Source: Pseudomonas sp. UBA5706
GTDB taxonomy: Bacteria; Pseudomonadota; Gammaproteobacteria; Pseudomonadales; Pseudomonadaceae
Reading direction: 5' to 3'
Length of the DNA: 52,772 nucleotides
Assembly: GCF_002419965.1 (NCBI RefSeq)
Contig: NZ_DIHC01000009.1
Location: forward strand, 73,774 to 126,545
Below are positions 1 through 9,300 of the stretch, one piece after another. A program made the position numbers and the translations under genes. Positions within the stretch are counted from its first letter, which is position 1. Each line of letters begins with the position of its first letter. The notes below the pieces were generated by a model. It saw nothing but the letters and a program-made list of their open reading frames with translations. It made no database searches and was not told the DNA's origin.

Positions 1-29
1 CGACGTTTTGCTTTGATTCTGGCCGGAGG

Positions 30-116
30 CCGTGGGGGCCCGGTTTGCAGACAATGGGTTGCCCTGTAGCATCGCTGCCGGTCGCCGGCAGATCGCGGGC
101 AAGCCTGGCTCCTGCG
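30..116. repeat. REPIN-like inverted REP pair
   Basis: The left arm begins CCGTGGGGGCCCGGTTTGC and the right arm ends CGGGCAAGCCTGGCTCCTG, roughly its reverse complement. This is the paired-REP (REPIN) architecture known from Pseudomonas genomes, where REP sequences are mobilised by RAYT transposases acting in trans. No RAYT gene lies in the window. Confidence 0.6.
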
Positions 117-154
117 CCCTGCTGGCAGAAGCGGGATAGCGCTGCGCTGCAAGC

Positions 155-202
155 TTTTGATTCTGGCCGGAGGCCGTAGGAGTCCGGCTTGCCGACGATC
201 TG
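155..202 (+). repeat. Single REP element
   Basis: The core GTAGGAGTCCGGCTTGCCG is nearly identical to the left arm of the REPIN at 10674-10806, so both belong to one REP family. No inverted partner follows. The 22 bases before it repeat those at 12-33. Confidence 0.6.
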
Positions 203-376
203 TTGCGCAGCGACAGTAAATCCTGTCAACGGCACACCTCAGGCGAAACGGGGTATCTGACTTCGTTGCCGACGCCATCAGGTTACAGGCACAGTCGAGC
301 CTCCACACCGACAGCTCGCGTGCCTTGGGCACAGGCGGTTTTTACGTGATTTTGAGAACCGCCTCAGGCTCCACGA

Positions 377-1501
377 TCAGACCTGCCGATAGGGCAACGC
401 TGCGCGCGCTTGTTCGGCATACGCGAGAATTCCCGCCCTCTCCTGCTCCAGAAACCCGGCCACCGCCTCGCGCAGGCCGGGATGAGCCAGGTAGTGCCAG
501 GAATGGGTGATGACCGGTTCGAAGCCGCGAATCAACTTGTGTTCGCCCTGGGCGCCAGCATCGAAACGCTTGAAACCGTGGGCGATGGCATAGTCCATGC
601 CTTGATAGAAACAGGTCTCGAAATGCAGCCGATCAAACTCGGCCAAACATCCCCAATAGCGCCCGTAGAAACTATCGCCGCCGATCAGACTGAACGCCAT
701 CGCCACAGGCCTCGCACCCTGCCTGGCCAAGACCACGCGAATAGCCTCGGGCATGCGCTCGGCCAGCAGGCTGAAAAACTCCCGCGTCAGGTACGGCGCC
801 TGGCCGCGAACTTCATAGGTGTTGGAGTAGCAGGCATAGACAAAATCCCACTGCGCCTGACTTAACTGTTGACCTTCCAGCCATTCGAATTCGAAGCCTT
901 GACCCGCCACCTGCTCGCGCTCCTTGCGCATTTGCTTGCGCTTGCGCGAACTCAGGGCGTCGAGGAAATCCTGGAAATCGCGATAGCCGCGGTTCTGCCA
1001 GTGGTACTGACAACCAATGCGCTGCAGCCAGCCCGGCTGCTCGGCCAGTAACGCATCGGTGCCAGGATCGGTGAAGTTGACGTGAACGCTGGAAAGCGCT
1101 TCGGCTTCGGCATAGCCGGGCAGACAGGCGATCAGCTGGCGACCGTCCTCTGGTGTTTTCGCCAGCAGACGCGGCCCGCTTACCGGACTGAACGGCACCG
1201 CCACCAGCAGCTTGGGATAGTAGTCGATCCCGGCGCGCCGGCAGGCGTCGGCCCAACCGTGATCGAACACATATTCGCCAGAGGAATGCCACTTGCGATA
1301 GCTCGGCAGCGCGGCGATGAGTGTGTCGTCCTCATAGTGCAGCAGGTGCTCGGCGCGCCATCCGGAGCGCGGCCCGAGACTGCCACTGTCCTCCAGCGAA
1401 CTGAGGAAGGCATGACGCAGAAAAGGCGAGTCGCCGGGTATCAGCGCGTCCCACTCCGCAGGCGCAAGGTCCGCCAGACAATCCAAACGATGTAACGACA
1501 T
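377..1501 (-). CDS. FemAB-like / GNAT-fold N-acyltransferase (PF04339-like)
   Basis: A 374-residue protein of the FemAB-like branch of GNAT-fold acyltransferases, a family usually annotated as peptidoglycan-biosynthesis-like or GNAT acetyltransferase; its substrate is not established. Supporting motifs are the N-terminal WDALIPGDSPFLRHAFLSSL, the central ATG-to-end pattern with SGEYVFDHGWADA and YYPKLLVAVPFSPVSGPRLL, and the C-terminal RFDAGAQGEHKLIRGFEP. The chosen ATG gives the family's usual length. The frame stays open 40 codons further upstream, but that extension does not resemble the family. A GGGGA sequence lies just upstream of the ATG. It is transcribed away from the porin gene. Confidence 0.8.
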   Translation of the reverse strand: MSLHRLDCLADLAPAEWDALIPGDSPFLRHAFLSSLEDSGSLGPRSGWRAEHLLHYEDDTLIAALPSYRKWHSSGEYVFDHGWADACRRAGIDYYPKLLVAVPFSPVSGPRLLAKTPEDGRQLIACLPGYAEAEALSSVHVNFTDPGTDALLAEQPGWLQRIGCQYHWQNRGYRDFQDFLDALSSRKRKQMRKEREQVAGQGFEFEWLEGQQLSQAQWDFVYACYSNTYEVRGQAPYLTREFFSLLAERMPEAIRVVLARQGARPVAMAFSLIGGDSFYGRYWGCLAEFDRLHFETCFYQGMDYAIAHGFKRFDAGAQGEHKLIRGFEPVITHSWHYLAHPGLREAVAGFLEQERAGILAYAEQARAALPYRQV

Positions 1502-1779
1502 CACGATCCCCACTTCAATCCCGCAAGCGTGCTGAGTATCGCCCATTGCAAACCATTTCACATGATCGGCATGCAACGAAGGCTCTGGCTCGCGACTTTG
1601 CTGACATAAATCGTCATGCACATGCCATCACTTAGCCATCTTTCCGTCATAAACGACCGCAATACTGGCGCCTGTTTTTAGAGCCCCAGGTTCTTAAAAC
1701 GTTGATTCATTTTCCGCCCACTCTCGGTCGGTCGTTCCCTGGATGGCTTTGTCATCCCCTCTCATCTACGGAGATTGAT

Positions 1780-3060
1780 ATGCGTCTTGCTTCCACCAAA
1801 ACTGCGGCGGCCCTGTGTGGCGGTCTGCTGCTGGCCATCAGCGTTCCAGCCAGCGCCGCAGTCGACGCGAAACTGCTCGACATGCTCAAGGCCAACGGTT
1901 CGATTTCGCCAGCCCAGTACGCCGAGCTGCAATCCGAGCTGGCCAAGGATCAGCAGGCTCAGCAACAAGCCCAGAAAGCGACAGCCGACCAGATCGCCGC
2001 TGCGCAGACCAAGTCGGCGGACCTGTCGGCATTCGAGCAAAAAGTGGCATGGGCGGCCAAGACCCAATTCAAGGGCGATGTTCGCGTTCGTCAGGAAACC
2101 ATCAAGATCGATGGCCAGAACAACAGCCAGGACAAAGACCGGCAGCGCATTCGTGCTCGCTTGGGCGCCTACACCGAGATCAACCCGCAAGTCAGCACCG
2201 GTATCCGCATCGCCACCGGCGGTAGCAACGACGCCCGTTCGACCAACCAGGACCTGGACGGCTATTTCGTCAAGAAAGACCTGTGGCTGGACATGGGTTA
2301 CATCGACTACCACCCCACTGCCCTGCCGAACCTGCACATCATCGGCGGCAAGATGGCTCAGCCATGGGTGAGCATGGGCGACATCATCTGGGACAGCGAC
2401 ATCAATCCTGAAGGTCTCGCAGCCTCCTACAGCCTGCCGATCAGCAAAGCTTTGGAGCTGTTCGGCAGCGCCGGCAACTATACCCTCAAGGACAACATCG
2501 ACGGCGACGGCACCCAGTTCAAGAACGACCTGCGCCTGAACGCCGCGCAACTGGGCGCCAAATTCACCCCTATCGATGCGCTTAAGATCACCGCTGGCGG
2601 CAGTATCTACCAGTACCAAAACGACAAGGACTCGGCGGCGCTGGCAGTCAACGGCAACAACACCAACCGCTTCCGCCTGCTCGAAGGCTTCGGTCAAGTG
2701 GACTTCAACGGTCTGGCCGTGCCGCTGGCCCTGTACGGCCAGTACGTGACCAACAACGCCACCGACAGCGACGAAGACACCGGCTGGCTGGCGGGCGTGA
2801 AGACCAAGGTGTTTGGCTTCGGGCTGGACTACAACTACCGCGATGTTCAGCGTAACGCCGTGGTCGGCGCGTTCACCGACTCCGACTTCGCCAACGGCAC
2901 CACCGGCTCGCGCGGCCACAAGCTGGGCGTGTCCTACGACATCGATAAGAACTTCTCGATCGGCGCTACCTACTTCCTGACCAAGGCCGACTTTGCCGTG
3001 GCCTCCCAGCGCGATGCCGATGCCAACACCTTGCAGCTCGACGTGCTGGCGAAGTTCTAA
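1780..3060 (+). CDS. Putative outer-membrane porin
   Basis: A 426-residue outer-membrane beta-barrel. The signal peptide runs over residues 1-26 with a cleavage site after SVPASA. A short periplasmic helical segment rich in Gln and Ala follows (about residues 35-80). The remainder shows alternating polar/aromatic strands typical of trimeric porins and ends in LDVLAKF, with the C-terminal Phe required for barrel assembly. The best match I can name is the Pseudomonas 'putative porin' family (Porin_5-like), not the phosphate porin OprP. The ATG is preceded by CGGAG at 7 bases. The substrate is unknown. The gene appears monocistronic. Confidence 0.85.
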   Translation: MRLASTKTAAALCGGLLLAISVPASAAVDAKLLDMLKANGSISPAQYAELQSELAKDQQAQQQAQKATADQIAAAQTKSADLSAFEQKVAWAAKTQFKGDVRVRQETIKIDGQNNSQDKDRQRIRARLGAYTEINPQVSTGIRIATGGSNDARSTNQDLDGYFVKKDLWLDMGYIDYHPTALPNLHIIGGKMAQPWVSMGDIIWDSDINPEGLAASYSLPISKALELFGSAGNYTLKDNIDGDGTQFKNDLRLNAAQLGAKFTPIDALKITAGGSIYQYQNDKDSAALAVNGNNTNRFRLLEGFGQVDFNGLAVPLALYGQYVTNNATDSDEDTGWLAGVKTKVFGFGLDYNYRDVQRNAVVGAFTDSDFANGTTGSRGHKLGVSYDIDKNFSIGATYFLTKADFAVASQRDADANTLQLDVLAKF

Positions 3061-3394
3061 AGCAACAGATGAGCGCTTCAAGTGACAAGGTTCACCTTCA
3101 AGCGTCAGGCCCTCAACGCTCCCTAAGGGTTTGAAGCGCCTATACCCGCCCGCCGCGCTGTGTCGGATCCCCAGCATCCGTTCCGACAGGTCTGCGGCGG
3201 CCTGGTATTTCGGGCACAGGGAACTGGTTAAGGGCTTGAATCAGGCCTGCTCATACAGACCAAGGTGCCACCGCCAGGCTGCGGTAAAAGGTCGCGATAG
3301 CAGAAAAAACAGAACACGTGGGTTTTCACGGGGTCACCTTAAAGGCAGACATTGATTCAGCTGAATCAGAATCGCGCTACAGAGGAGTACCTGA
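3061..3394. other. Intergenic: porin 3' end and GlcG/SDR leader
   Basis: No credible gene. A 9-bp inverted repeat (3073-3081 with 3131-3139) could form a long-loop hairpin behind the porin, but there is no T-run, so termination is uncertain. The 3' part is the leader of the next operon and contains a perfect 16-bp palindrome, listed separately. Confidence 0.5.
3353..3368. promoter_or_regulatory. Perfect 16-bp palindrome, candidate operator
   Basis: TGATTCAGCTGAATCA is its own reverse complement and lies 26 bases before the start codon at 3395. Position and symmetry suit a dimeric repressor. No regulator gene is adjacent, so the cognate factor is unknown. Confidence 0.45.
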
Positions 3395-3805
3395 ATGCTG
3401 ACCCTTGCCTCCCTCTCACTTTCCGATGCCAAACGCATCATCAATGCAGCCGAGGCCAAAGCCACGCAGATTAATTCGCCCAGCAACGTGGCGGTCGTCG
3501 ACGCAGGCGGCAACCTGGTTGCCCACGTTCGCATGGATGGCGCACAGCTGGCGAGCATCTCCCATTCGATCAACAAGGCGTTTACTAGCCTTGCCTGCAA
3601 GACAGCCACCAAAGATCTGGCGGCCGATGCGCAACCGGGCGCATCGCTCTATGGCATCGCCAACTCGGTGGATGGCCGCATCATCACCTTCGCGGGCGGC
3701 ATCCCCGTTAAAAGCGGCGACGCGTTCGTCGGCGCCGTGGGCGTCAGCGGCGGCACCGCAGACCAGGACCAGGCCGTGGCCGAAGCAGCGGTCGCAGCGC
3801 TTTAA
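3395..3805 (+). CDS. GlcG/HbpS-family (DUF336) protein
   Basis: A 136-residue GlcG/HbpS-like protein. The family includes small heme-binding and corrinoid-associated proteins of uncertain biochemistry. Typical features are the N-terminal alpha-helix (SLSDAKRIINAAEAKATQ), the core VAVVDAGGNLVAHVRMDGA, and the C-terminal glycine-rich GAVGVSGGTADQDQAVAEAA. There is no signal peptide, so it is likely cytoplasmic. AGGAG precedes the ATG at good spacing. The SDR gene begins 31 bases after its stop on the same strand, so the two probably form an operon. The protein may act with that oxidoreductase on a small molecule, which is inference. Confidence 0.85.
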   Translation: MLTLASLSLSDAKRIINAAEAKATQINSPSNVAVVDAGGNLVAHVRMDGAQLASISHSINKAFTSLACKTATKDLAADAQPGASLYGIANSVDGRIITFAGGIPVKSGDAFVGAVGVSGGTADQDQAVAEAAVAAL

Positions 3806-3836
3806 CCCCTTTCACACCTCCATACAGGAAATAATC

Positions 3837-4676
3837 ATGACTATTCTCGTAACTGGCGCAGGCACAGGGTTCGGCCACGAAGTCGCTCTCCGGCTCGCGG
3901 CGAAAGGGCTGGACGTTATCGCTGGCGTAGAAATCGTGGCGCAGGTGCATTCGCTGGAGCAGGAAGCGACGCGCCGTGGCGTGAAACTGCGCATTGAAAA
4001 GCTCGACGTTACCCATGAAGGCGACCGTCTAAAGGCGGCCGAGTGGGATGTTGACGTGCTGTTGAACAATGCCGGTATTTCCGAAGGTGGATCGACCGTC
4101 GACATTCCCGCAGAAAACCTGCGCCGTCAGTATGAAGTCAACATCGTGGGGCCGTTGATGCTGACCCAGCTGATTGCCAAGAAAATGGTGCAGAATAAAA
4201 AAGGCAAGATCGTCTTCATGTCTTCTGTGGCGGGTCTGACCACTGACCCGTTCGCGGGCGCGTACGCGTCCTCCAAGCACGCCATCGAAGCCATCGCCGA
4301 CGCGATGAATCAGGAGCTCAAGGAGTTTGGTGTCGACGTCGCCACGGTCAACCCGGGGCCATTCCTCACCGGCTTCAATGACCGGATGTTCGAGACCTGG
4401 AAAACCTGGCAGGACGATCCCTCCCAGCGTCTGTTCGACTACAGCAAACTGGCGTTTCCCCATGAGCAGTACGATCCGGAGCCGGTTTTCGAAACCACCA
4501 TCGGTGTGATCACCGGCGAAATCGACAGCTATCGAAATGTCGAACCCAAGGAAATCATCGCCCAGCAACGTCAGCAGATGGATGCTGCCTGGACACGTAA
4601 AAGCAATGAGGGGCTTGGAAAACGAACCGAGCTGGTGCAGAAAGCCTTCGACATCAAGCCCGGCACGCCTGTCTGA
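3837..4676 (+). CDS. SDR-family NAD(P)-dependent oxidoreductase
   Basis: A classical short-chain dehydrogenase/reductase of 279 residues. The cofactor motif TGAGTGFG is at residues 6-13, NNAG at 77-80, the catalytic Ser lies in MSSVAG (129-130), and Tyr143/Lys147 form YASSK. PGPF follows the active site as in the family. The long C-terminal part (about residues 190-279) may shape the substrate pocket; the substrate is unknown. It follows the GlcG-like gene closely and probably shares its promoter and the palindrome at 3353-3368. Confidence 0.88.
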   Translation: MTILVTGAGTGFGHEVALRLAAKGLDVIAGVEIVAQVHSLEQEATRRGVKLRIEKLDVTHEGDRLKAAEWDVDVLLNNAGISEGGSTVDIPAENLRRQYEVNIVGPLMLTQLIAKKMVQNKKGKIVFMSSVAGLTTDPFAGAYASSKHAIEAIADAMNQELKEFGVDVATVNPGPFLTGFNDRMFETWKTWQDDPSQRLFDYSKLAFPHEQYDPEPVFETTIGVITGEIDSYRNVEPKEIIAQQRQQMDAAWTRKSNEGLGKRTELVQKAFDIKPGTPV

Positions 4677-4815
4677 TCCAGGGCTTGGGCCCGTAACGCT
4701 CAACCCGGCATTACAGAGATACGCCTGACGGGTTTACACAATGGCCTGCCTCCTGTGCGGGGGCTGGCCATTGGACATGGGCTGAGCGCCAACCACCGCC
4801 GGCGCTGGCGTTAGA

Positions 4816-5937
4816 TCACTTTTTGCGCAAGATCACGCTACCGATCGAATACCCCGCCCCGAACGAGCTGAGTACGCCCAACGCGCCTTTTGGAAGATCG
4901 TCCTGATAGGTGTGAAAGGCAATGACGGAGCCCGCCGAACTGGTGTTGGCATAGCTGTCAAGAATCACCGGGGCTTCTTCGACCGTCGCGTCACGGCCTA
5001 GCAATTTTTTCACGATCAGGTGATTCATGCTCAGGTTGGCCTGATGCAGCCAGAAACGTTGCACATCGCTGACGTTGAGGGTGTTTTCATCAAGGTGCGC
5101 GCCCACCAATTCAGCGACCATCGGGCAAACATCGCGGAAGACCTTGCGACCTTCCTGCACGAACAGTTTGTCTGGCGTGCCTTCGCCTTCTTCGGCGGCG
5201 CGGTTGAGAAAGCCGAAGTTGTTGCGAATGTTGTTGGAGAAGGTGGTCAATAGCTTGGTGCTGACGATCTCGAATTGGTGCTCGGACGTTGCCAGGTCGG
5301 CACGTTCGACCACCAATGCGGTGGCTGCGTCGCCGAAGATGAAATGGCTGTCACGGTCTCGGAAGTTCAGGTGTGCGGTGCAGATTTCCGGACTGATCAC
5401 CAACAATGCACGGGCCTGGCCGAGCTTGACGCTGTTGCTGGCAGTCTGGATCCCGAAGGTGGCAGAGGAGCAGGCAACGTTCATGTCGAAACCGAAGCCC
5501 TGAATGCCCAGCGCCGACTGGATCTCGATGGAAATCGCTGGATAAGCACGTTGCAGGTTGGAACAGGCGACGATCACGCCGTCGATGTCGGCCGCGGTCT
5601 TGCCCGCACGCTGCAAAGCCTGTTCGGCAGCGGCGACGCCCATCTGGCAAAGGATCGACCACTCGTCGTTGGAGCGCTCGGGCAGGTGCGGCTTCATGCG
5701 CTGCGGGTCGAGGATGCCTGCCTTGTCCATGACGAAACGGCTTTTGATGCCACTGGCTTTTTCAATGAAGGCCGCGCTGGACTCGCTCAGCGCCTGAACC
5801 TCGCCAGCCTCGATGGCCGCAGCGTTTTCAGCGTTGAACTGCGCGACGTAGGTGTTGAAAGACTGCACCAGTTCATCGTTGGAAATGCTGTTGGGCGGGG
5901 TATAGAGCCCTGTGCCACTGATCACGACGTCGTACAC
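4816..5937 (-). CDS. Beta-ketoacyl-ACP synthase III (FabH-type, PA3286-like)
   Basis: A 373-residue thiolase-fold condensing enzyme. The catalytic triad is visible: Cys156 in VACSSATFG, His298 in LHQANLSM and Asn331 in YANTSSAG. The C-terminal SSFGAGYSIGSVIL is the FabH glycine-rich end. From family knowledge, the P. aeruginosa homologue PA3286 condenses medium-chain acyl-CoA (octanoyl-CoA) with malonyl-ACP, diverting beta-oxidation products into fatty-acid synthesis. The long N-terminal segment (residues 25-90) is typical of this subgroup and absent from E. coli FabH. A GAGAGGAACG Shine-Dalgarno lies before the ATG. Nearby acyl-CoA synthetase genes fit a role in recycling fatty acids. Confidence 0.85.
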   Translation of the reverse strand: MYDVVISGTGLYTPPNSISNDELVQSFNTYVAQFNAENAAAIEAGEVQALSESSAAFIEKASGIKSRFVMDKAGILDPQRMKPHLPERSNDEWSILCQMGVAAAEQALQRAGKTAADIDGVIVACSNLQRAYPAISIEIQSALGIQGFGFDMNVACSSATFGIQTASNSVKLGQARALLVISPEICTAHLNFRDRDSHFIFGDAATALVVERADLATSEHQFEIVSTKLLTTFSNNIRNNFGFLNRAAEEGEGTPDKLFVQEGRKVFRDVCPMVAELVGAHLDENTLNVSDVQRFWLHQANLSMNHLIVKKLLGRDATVEEAPVILDSYANTSSAGSVIAFHTYQDDLPKGALGVLSSFGAGYSIGSVILRKK

Positions 5938-6378
5938 GGTCGTTCCTCTCTAATTGTGTTGGCAGCAGGCAAAGAACCTGCTCAAGCATCGGCATGGCCA
6001 CTTTCTGGCACGGCAGTACCAATGCAGCGATAAACGTTCCCGAACACGGGATTGGTATTTGTGACGCATTGAGATTTTAGCGAAGAAGTTTGCCATAACG
6101 GCCGCGATTTGGCGCTATCGGGCAAACGAATGGCTAGCTGATGCTGCTTCAACTGCGTGGCTGCGAGGTTTACCCACGATTGGCCCGGAAATGGTCGTAA
6201 ACCGGTCCACGCGCCTGGGCATGACGCAGCGCATTCCGTGAATCTGTTGCCGCTTTGCGTCTGGCCGCCCAAGCCACGCTCCTGTATCGAGATGAGTCTG
6301 AAAGCCCGATACGTCGGCCCTCGTCGGCGGCTCAAGCAAAGCCTTGCCGGGTATGCAATAGCACCCGGCAAAACGCAG
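5938..6378. other. Intergenic between FabH-type gene and hrpA
   Basis: No credible gene: short frames here lack ribosome sites and family features. The segment should carry the promoter of the FabH-type gene (read leftward) and the terminator of hrpA. I could not place a confident -35/-10 pair. Confidence 0.5.
6344..6371 (-). terminator. Hairpin downstream of hrpA
   Basis: TTGCCGGGT (6344-6352) pairs with ACCCGGCAA (6363-6371), a 9-bp perfect stem with a 10-base loop, seven bases past the hrpA stop. The following T-run on the minus strand is weak. Confidence 0.5.
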
Positions 6379-9300
6379 TCACCCCTCGACCTGACTCCAC
6401 TGTTTGTTCAAACGCTTGTCGGAAATCGGCACCTTGGTCCCCAACTGCTGGCCAAACAGCGACACGCGATATTCCTCCAGCCACCAGCGGTAAACCACCA
6501 GTTCCGGGTCGCGCTTGCCTTCCTGCGCATGTTTATCGGCACGGGTTTGGTATTGCGCCCAAAGGTTGCCCAACTCGATGCTCCAGACCCGGTCCTTCTG
6601 CACCTGGCTGCCCAGTTTTTCGAGACGCAGTTCGATGGCTTTCAGGTAGCGCGGGAACTCCTTGAGCCACATAAGTGGCGTTTCGCGGACGAAGCCTGGG
6701 TACACGAGCTTGCCCAGTTGCCCTTTAATGTCGTTCAAGGCCACGGCCTGAGCCAGGTCAATCTTGCCCTTGAAGCGTTTTTGCAGACCGTGCCATAGCT
6801 TGAGGATTTCCAGCGTCAGCTTCGCCAGCCGTTCTGCCTGCTCGGTCAGACTCCCACGCTTGCGTTCGGCCAGCGACATGAGGCCCGCGCCGTCGCGCGG
6901 CAAGGTGACTTCACCGTCCAGGATACAACTGTCCAGACTGGCCAGCAGAATGTCCTCGATCAGGGCGTCGACTCGGCCCATGTCGCGGTACAGCAAGGCC
7001 AGCTCGGTCTGCCCAGGCAGTTTGCTGCGCAGGAATTTCGCAGGCTCGGCCAGTTGCTGCAGCAGCAGGCGCTGCAAGGCGCGGCGATGCTGATACTCAG
7101 CTTCGGTCTGCGTTGAAAAACGCCCTTCCTTGACCGCGCCGCCCTCTTCCACCAGCGCCGGGTACACCGTCATCGACAGCCCGGCGATCGTCTGTTGGGT
7201 CGTTTGTGCTACAGCAGCGAAGCCCTTGGCTTCCACCGGCTGTTGATGCTTGGCCGACTGCGGCACCGCCAGCGCGGCCTGCCCGGCTTCGGCAAACCGC
7301 GCAGTCAATTCGTCCAGCTCACGGCCCTCACCGAGGAACTTGCCGTTGGCGTCAACCACCTCCAGATTCATTTTCAGGTGGTTTTCCAGTTGCTGCGCCG
7401 CCTCGACCCAGGCTTCGTCGGTAACCCGGGCACCCGTCATGCGCAGCAGTTCACGACCCAATGCCTGTGGCAACGAGCCTTCGGCGAATACCATGCGCTG
7501 CAGCGCCGCCTTGACGAAATCCGGCACCGGTACGAAGTTTTTGCGCAGCGCCTTGGGCAAGTTACGCACGAGCGCCACGCATTTGCTCTCCAGCAGCCCC
7601 GGCACCAGCCATTCCAGACGCTCGGCGGGCAGCGACAGCAGCAACGGCGCCGGCACGCGCAAGGTCACGCCGTCACGCGGATGATTGGGTTCGAAGTGGT
7701 AGGTTAGCGGCAGGGTCAACTCGCCCAGACGCAGGGTGTCGGGGTATTGATTGGCCGTCACTTCACTGGCTTCACGGGCGAGCACATCTTCTTCGCGCAT
7801 GATCAGCAACTGCGGGTTCTTCTGGCTCTCCATTCGGTACCAGGCGTCGAAGGTCGCGGTCTGGTGAATCTCGGCAGGCAGGCGCTCGTCGTAGAAACGG
7901 AACAGCGTTTCCTCGTCGGCGAGAATGTCCCGACGCCGGGCCTTGGCTTCCAGTTCGTCCAGTTGCTCAAGCAATCTGGTGTTGGCACTCAGGCATTTGG
8001 CGCGGGACTGGATCTCGCCGCGCACCAGCCCTTCCCGAATGAAGAACTCGCGGGAAACCGCCGGATCGATCGGCCCGAAATGCACCGGGCGGCGACCTAC
8101 TACGATCAAGCCAAACAAGGTGATCTGCTCAAATGCCACGACCTGACCGCGCTTCTTCTCCCAATGCGGTTCGAAGTGGTTTTTCTTGATCAGGTGCCCC
8201 GCCAGCGGCTCGATCCAGTCCGGCTCGATCTTGGCGACCATGCGCGCATACAGCTTGGTGGTTTCGACCAGTTCGGCGGCCATGATCCATTGCGGGCGCT
8301 TTCTGCCAAGACCCGAGGACGGGTGCACCCAGAAACGCCGCTGCCGCGCGCCCAGGTAGTCGCCTTCTTCGGTCTTTTGTCCGATCTGGCTCAACAAGCC
8401 CGACAGCACCGCCTTGTGGAATTTCGGGAAATCGGCCGGGTCCTTGTTGACCGTCAGTTGCAGGTCGCGACAGATCAGGCTCAGTTGGCGATGGGAATCA
8501 CGCCATTCGCGCAGCCGCAGGTAGTTCAGGAAGTTGCGTCGACACCAGTTGCGTAGCGGACTGGCCGTGAGGGCCTGACGCTGCTCCTCGAACCCGCGCC
8601 ACAGGTTGACCAGCCCGGCGAAATCCGAATCCTGATCCTTCCATTGCGCGTGGGCCTGGTCGGCGGCCTGCTGCCGCTCCGGTGGACGCTCGCGCGGATC
8701 CTGAATCGACATGGCGCTGGCGACGATCAGTACTTCCTGCAGACTGCCCTGTTTCGCGGCCTCCAGCAGCATGCGGCCCATCCGCGGGTCCACCGGCAAG
8801 CGCGCCAACTGACGACCAAGCGGGGTCAGCTGGTTCTCGCGATTGACCGCCGACAACTCCTGCAGCAGGTTGAAGCCGTCGCTGATGGCCTTGCCATCTG
8901 GCGGCTCGATGAACGGGAAATCGGTAATCTCGCCCAAGCGCAGATGCAGCATCTGCAGGATGACCGCCGCCAGGTTGGTGCGCAGGATTTCCGAATCGGT
9001 GAACTCAGGGCGGGAGAGAAAATCCTCCTCGCTGTACAGACGCACGCACAGCCCCGGCTCGACCCTTCCGCAACGACCCTTGCGCTGGTTGGCGCTGGCC
9101 TGGGAAATCGCCTCGATGGGCAGGCGCTGGACCTTGGCGCGATAGCTGTAGCGGCTGATCCGTGCGGTGCCGGTATCGATCACGTAGCGAATGCCCGGCA
9201 CAGTCAGGGAGGTCTCGGCAACGTTGGTCGCCAGCACCACGCGCCGGCCTGGGTGCGACTGGAAGATCCGCTGCTGTTCGGCAGGCGACAGCCGCGCGTA

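Larger units (their letters stand above)
1..376. other. Non-coding REP-rich intergenic region at window start
   Basis: I see no credible gene here. The stretch carries two copies of a 22-base segment (12-33 and 156-177) that each lead into a REP-like palindrome. The remainder up to the stop of the FemAB-like gene at 377 is featureless. The window edge may cut a larger repeat cluster. Confidence 0.6.

Noticed and set aside
1601..1617. Pho-box-like CTGACATAAATCGTCAT upstream of the porin gene
   Set aside because: The second half-site is one base short in spacing and deviates in two positions; the porin resembles Porin_5 rather than the phosphate porin OprP, and no promoter is placed correctly next to it.
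5982..6371. Possible small gene between FabH-type gene and hrpA
   Set aside because: No ribosome site, no hydrophobic or domain pattern and a terminator stem lies inside it.
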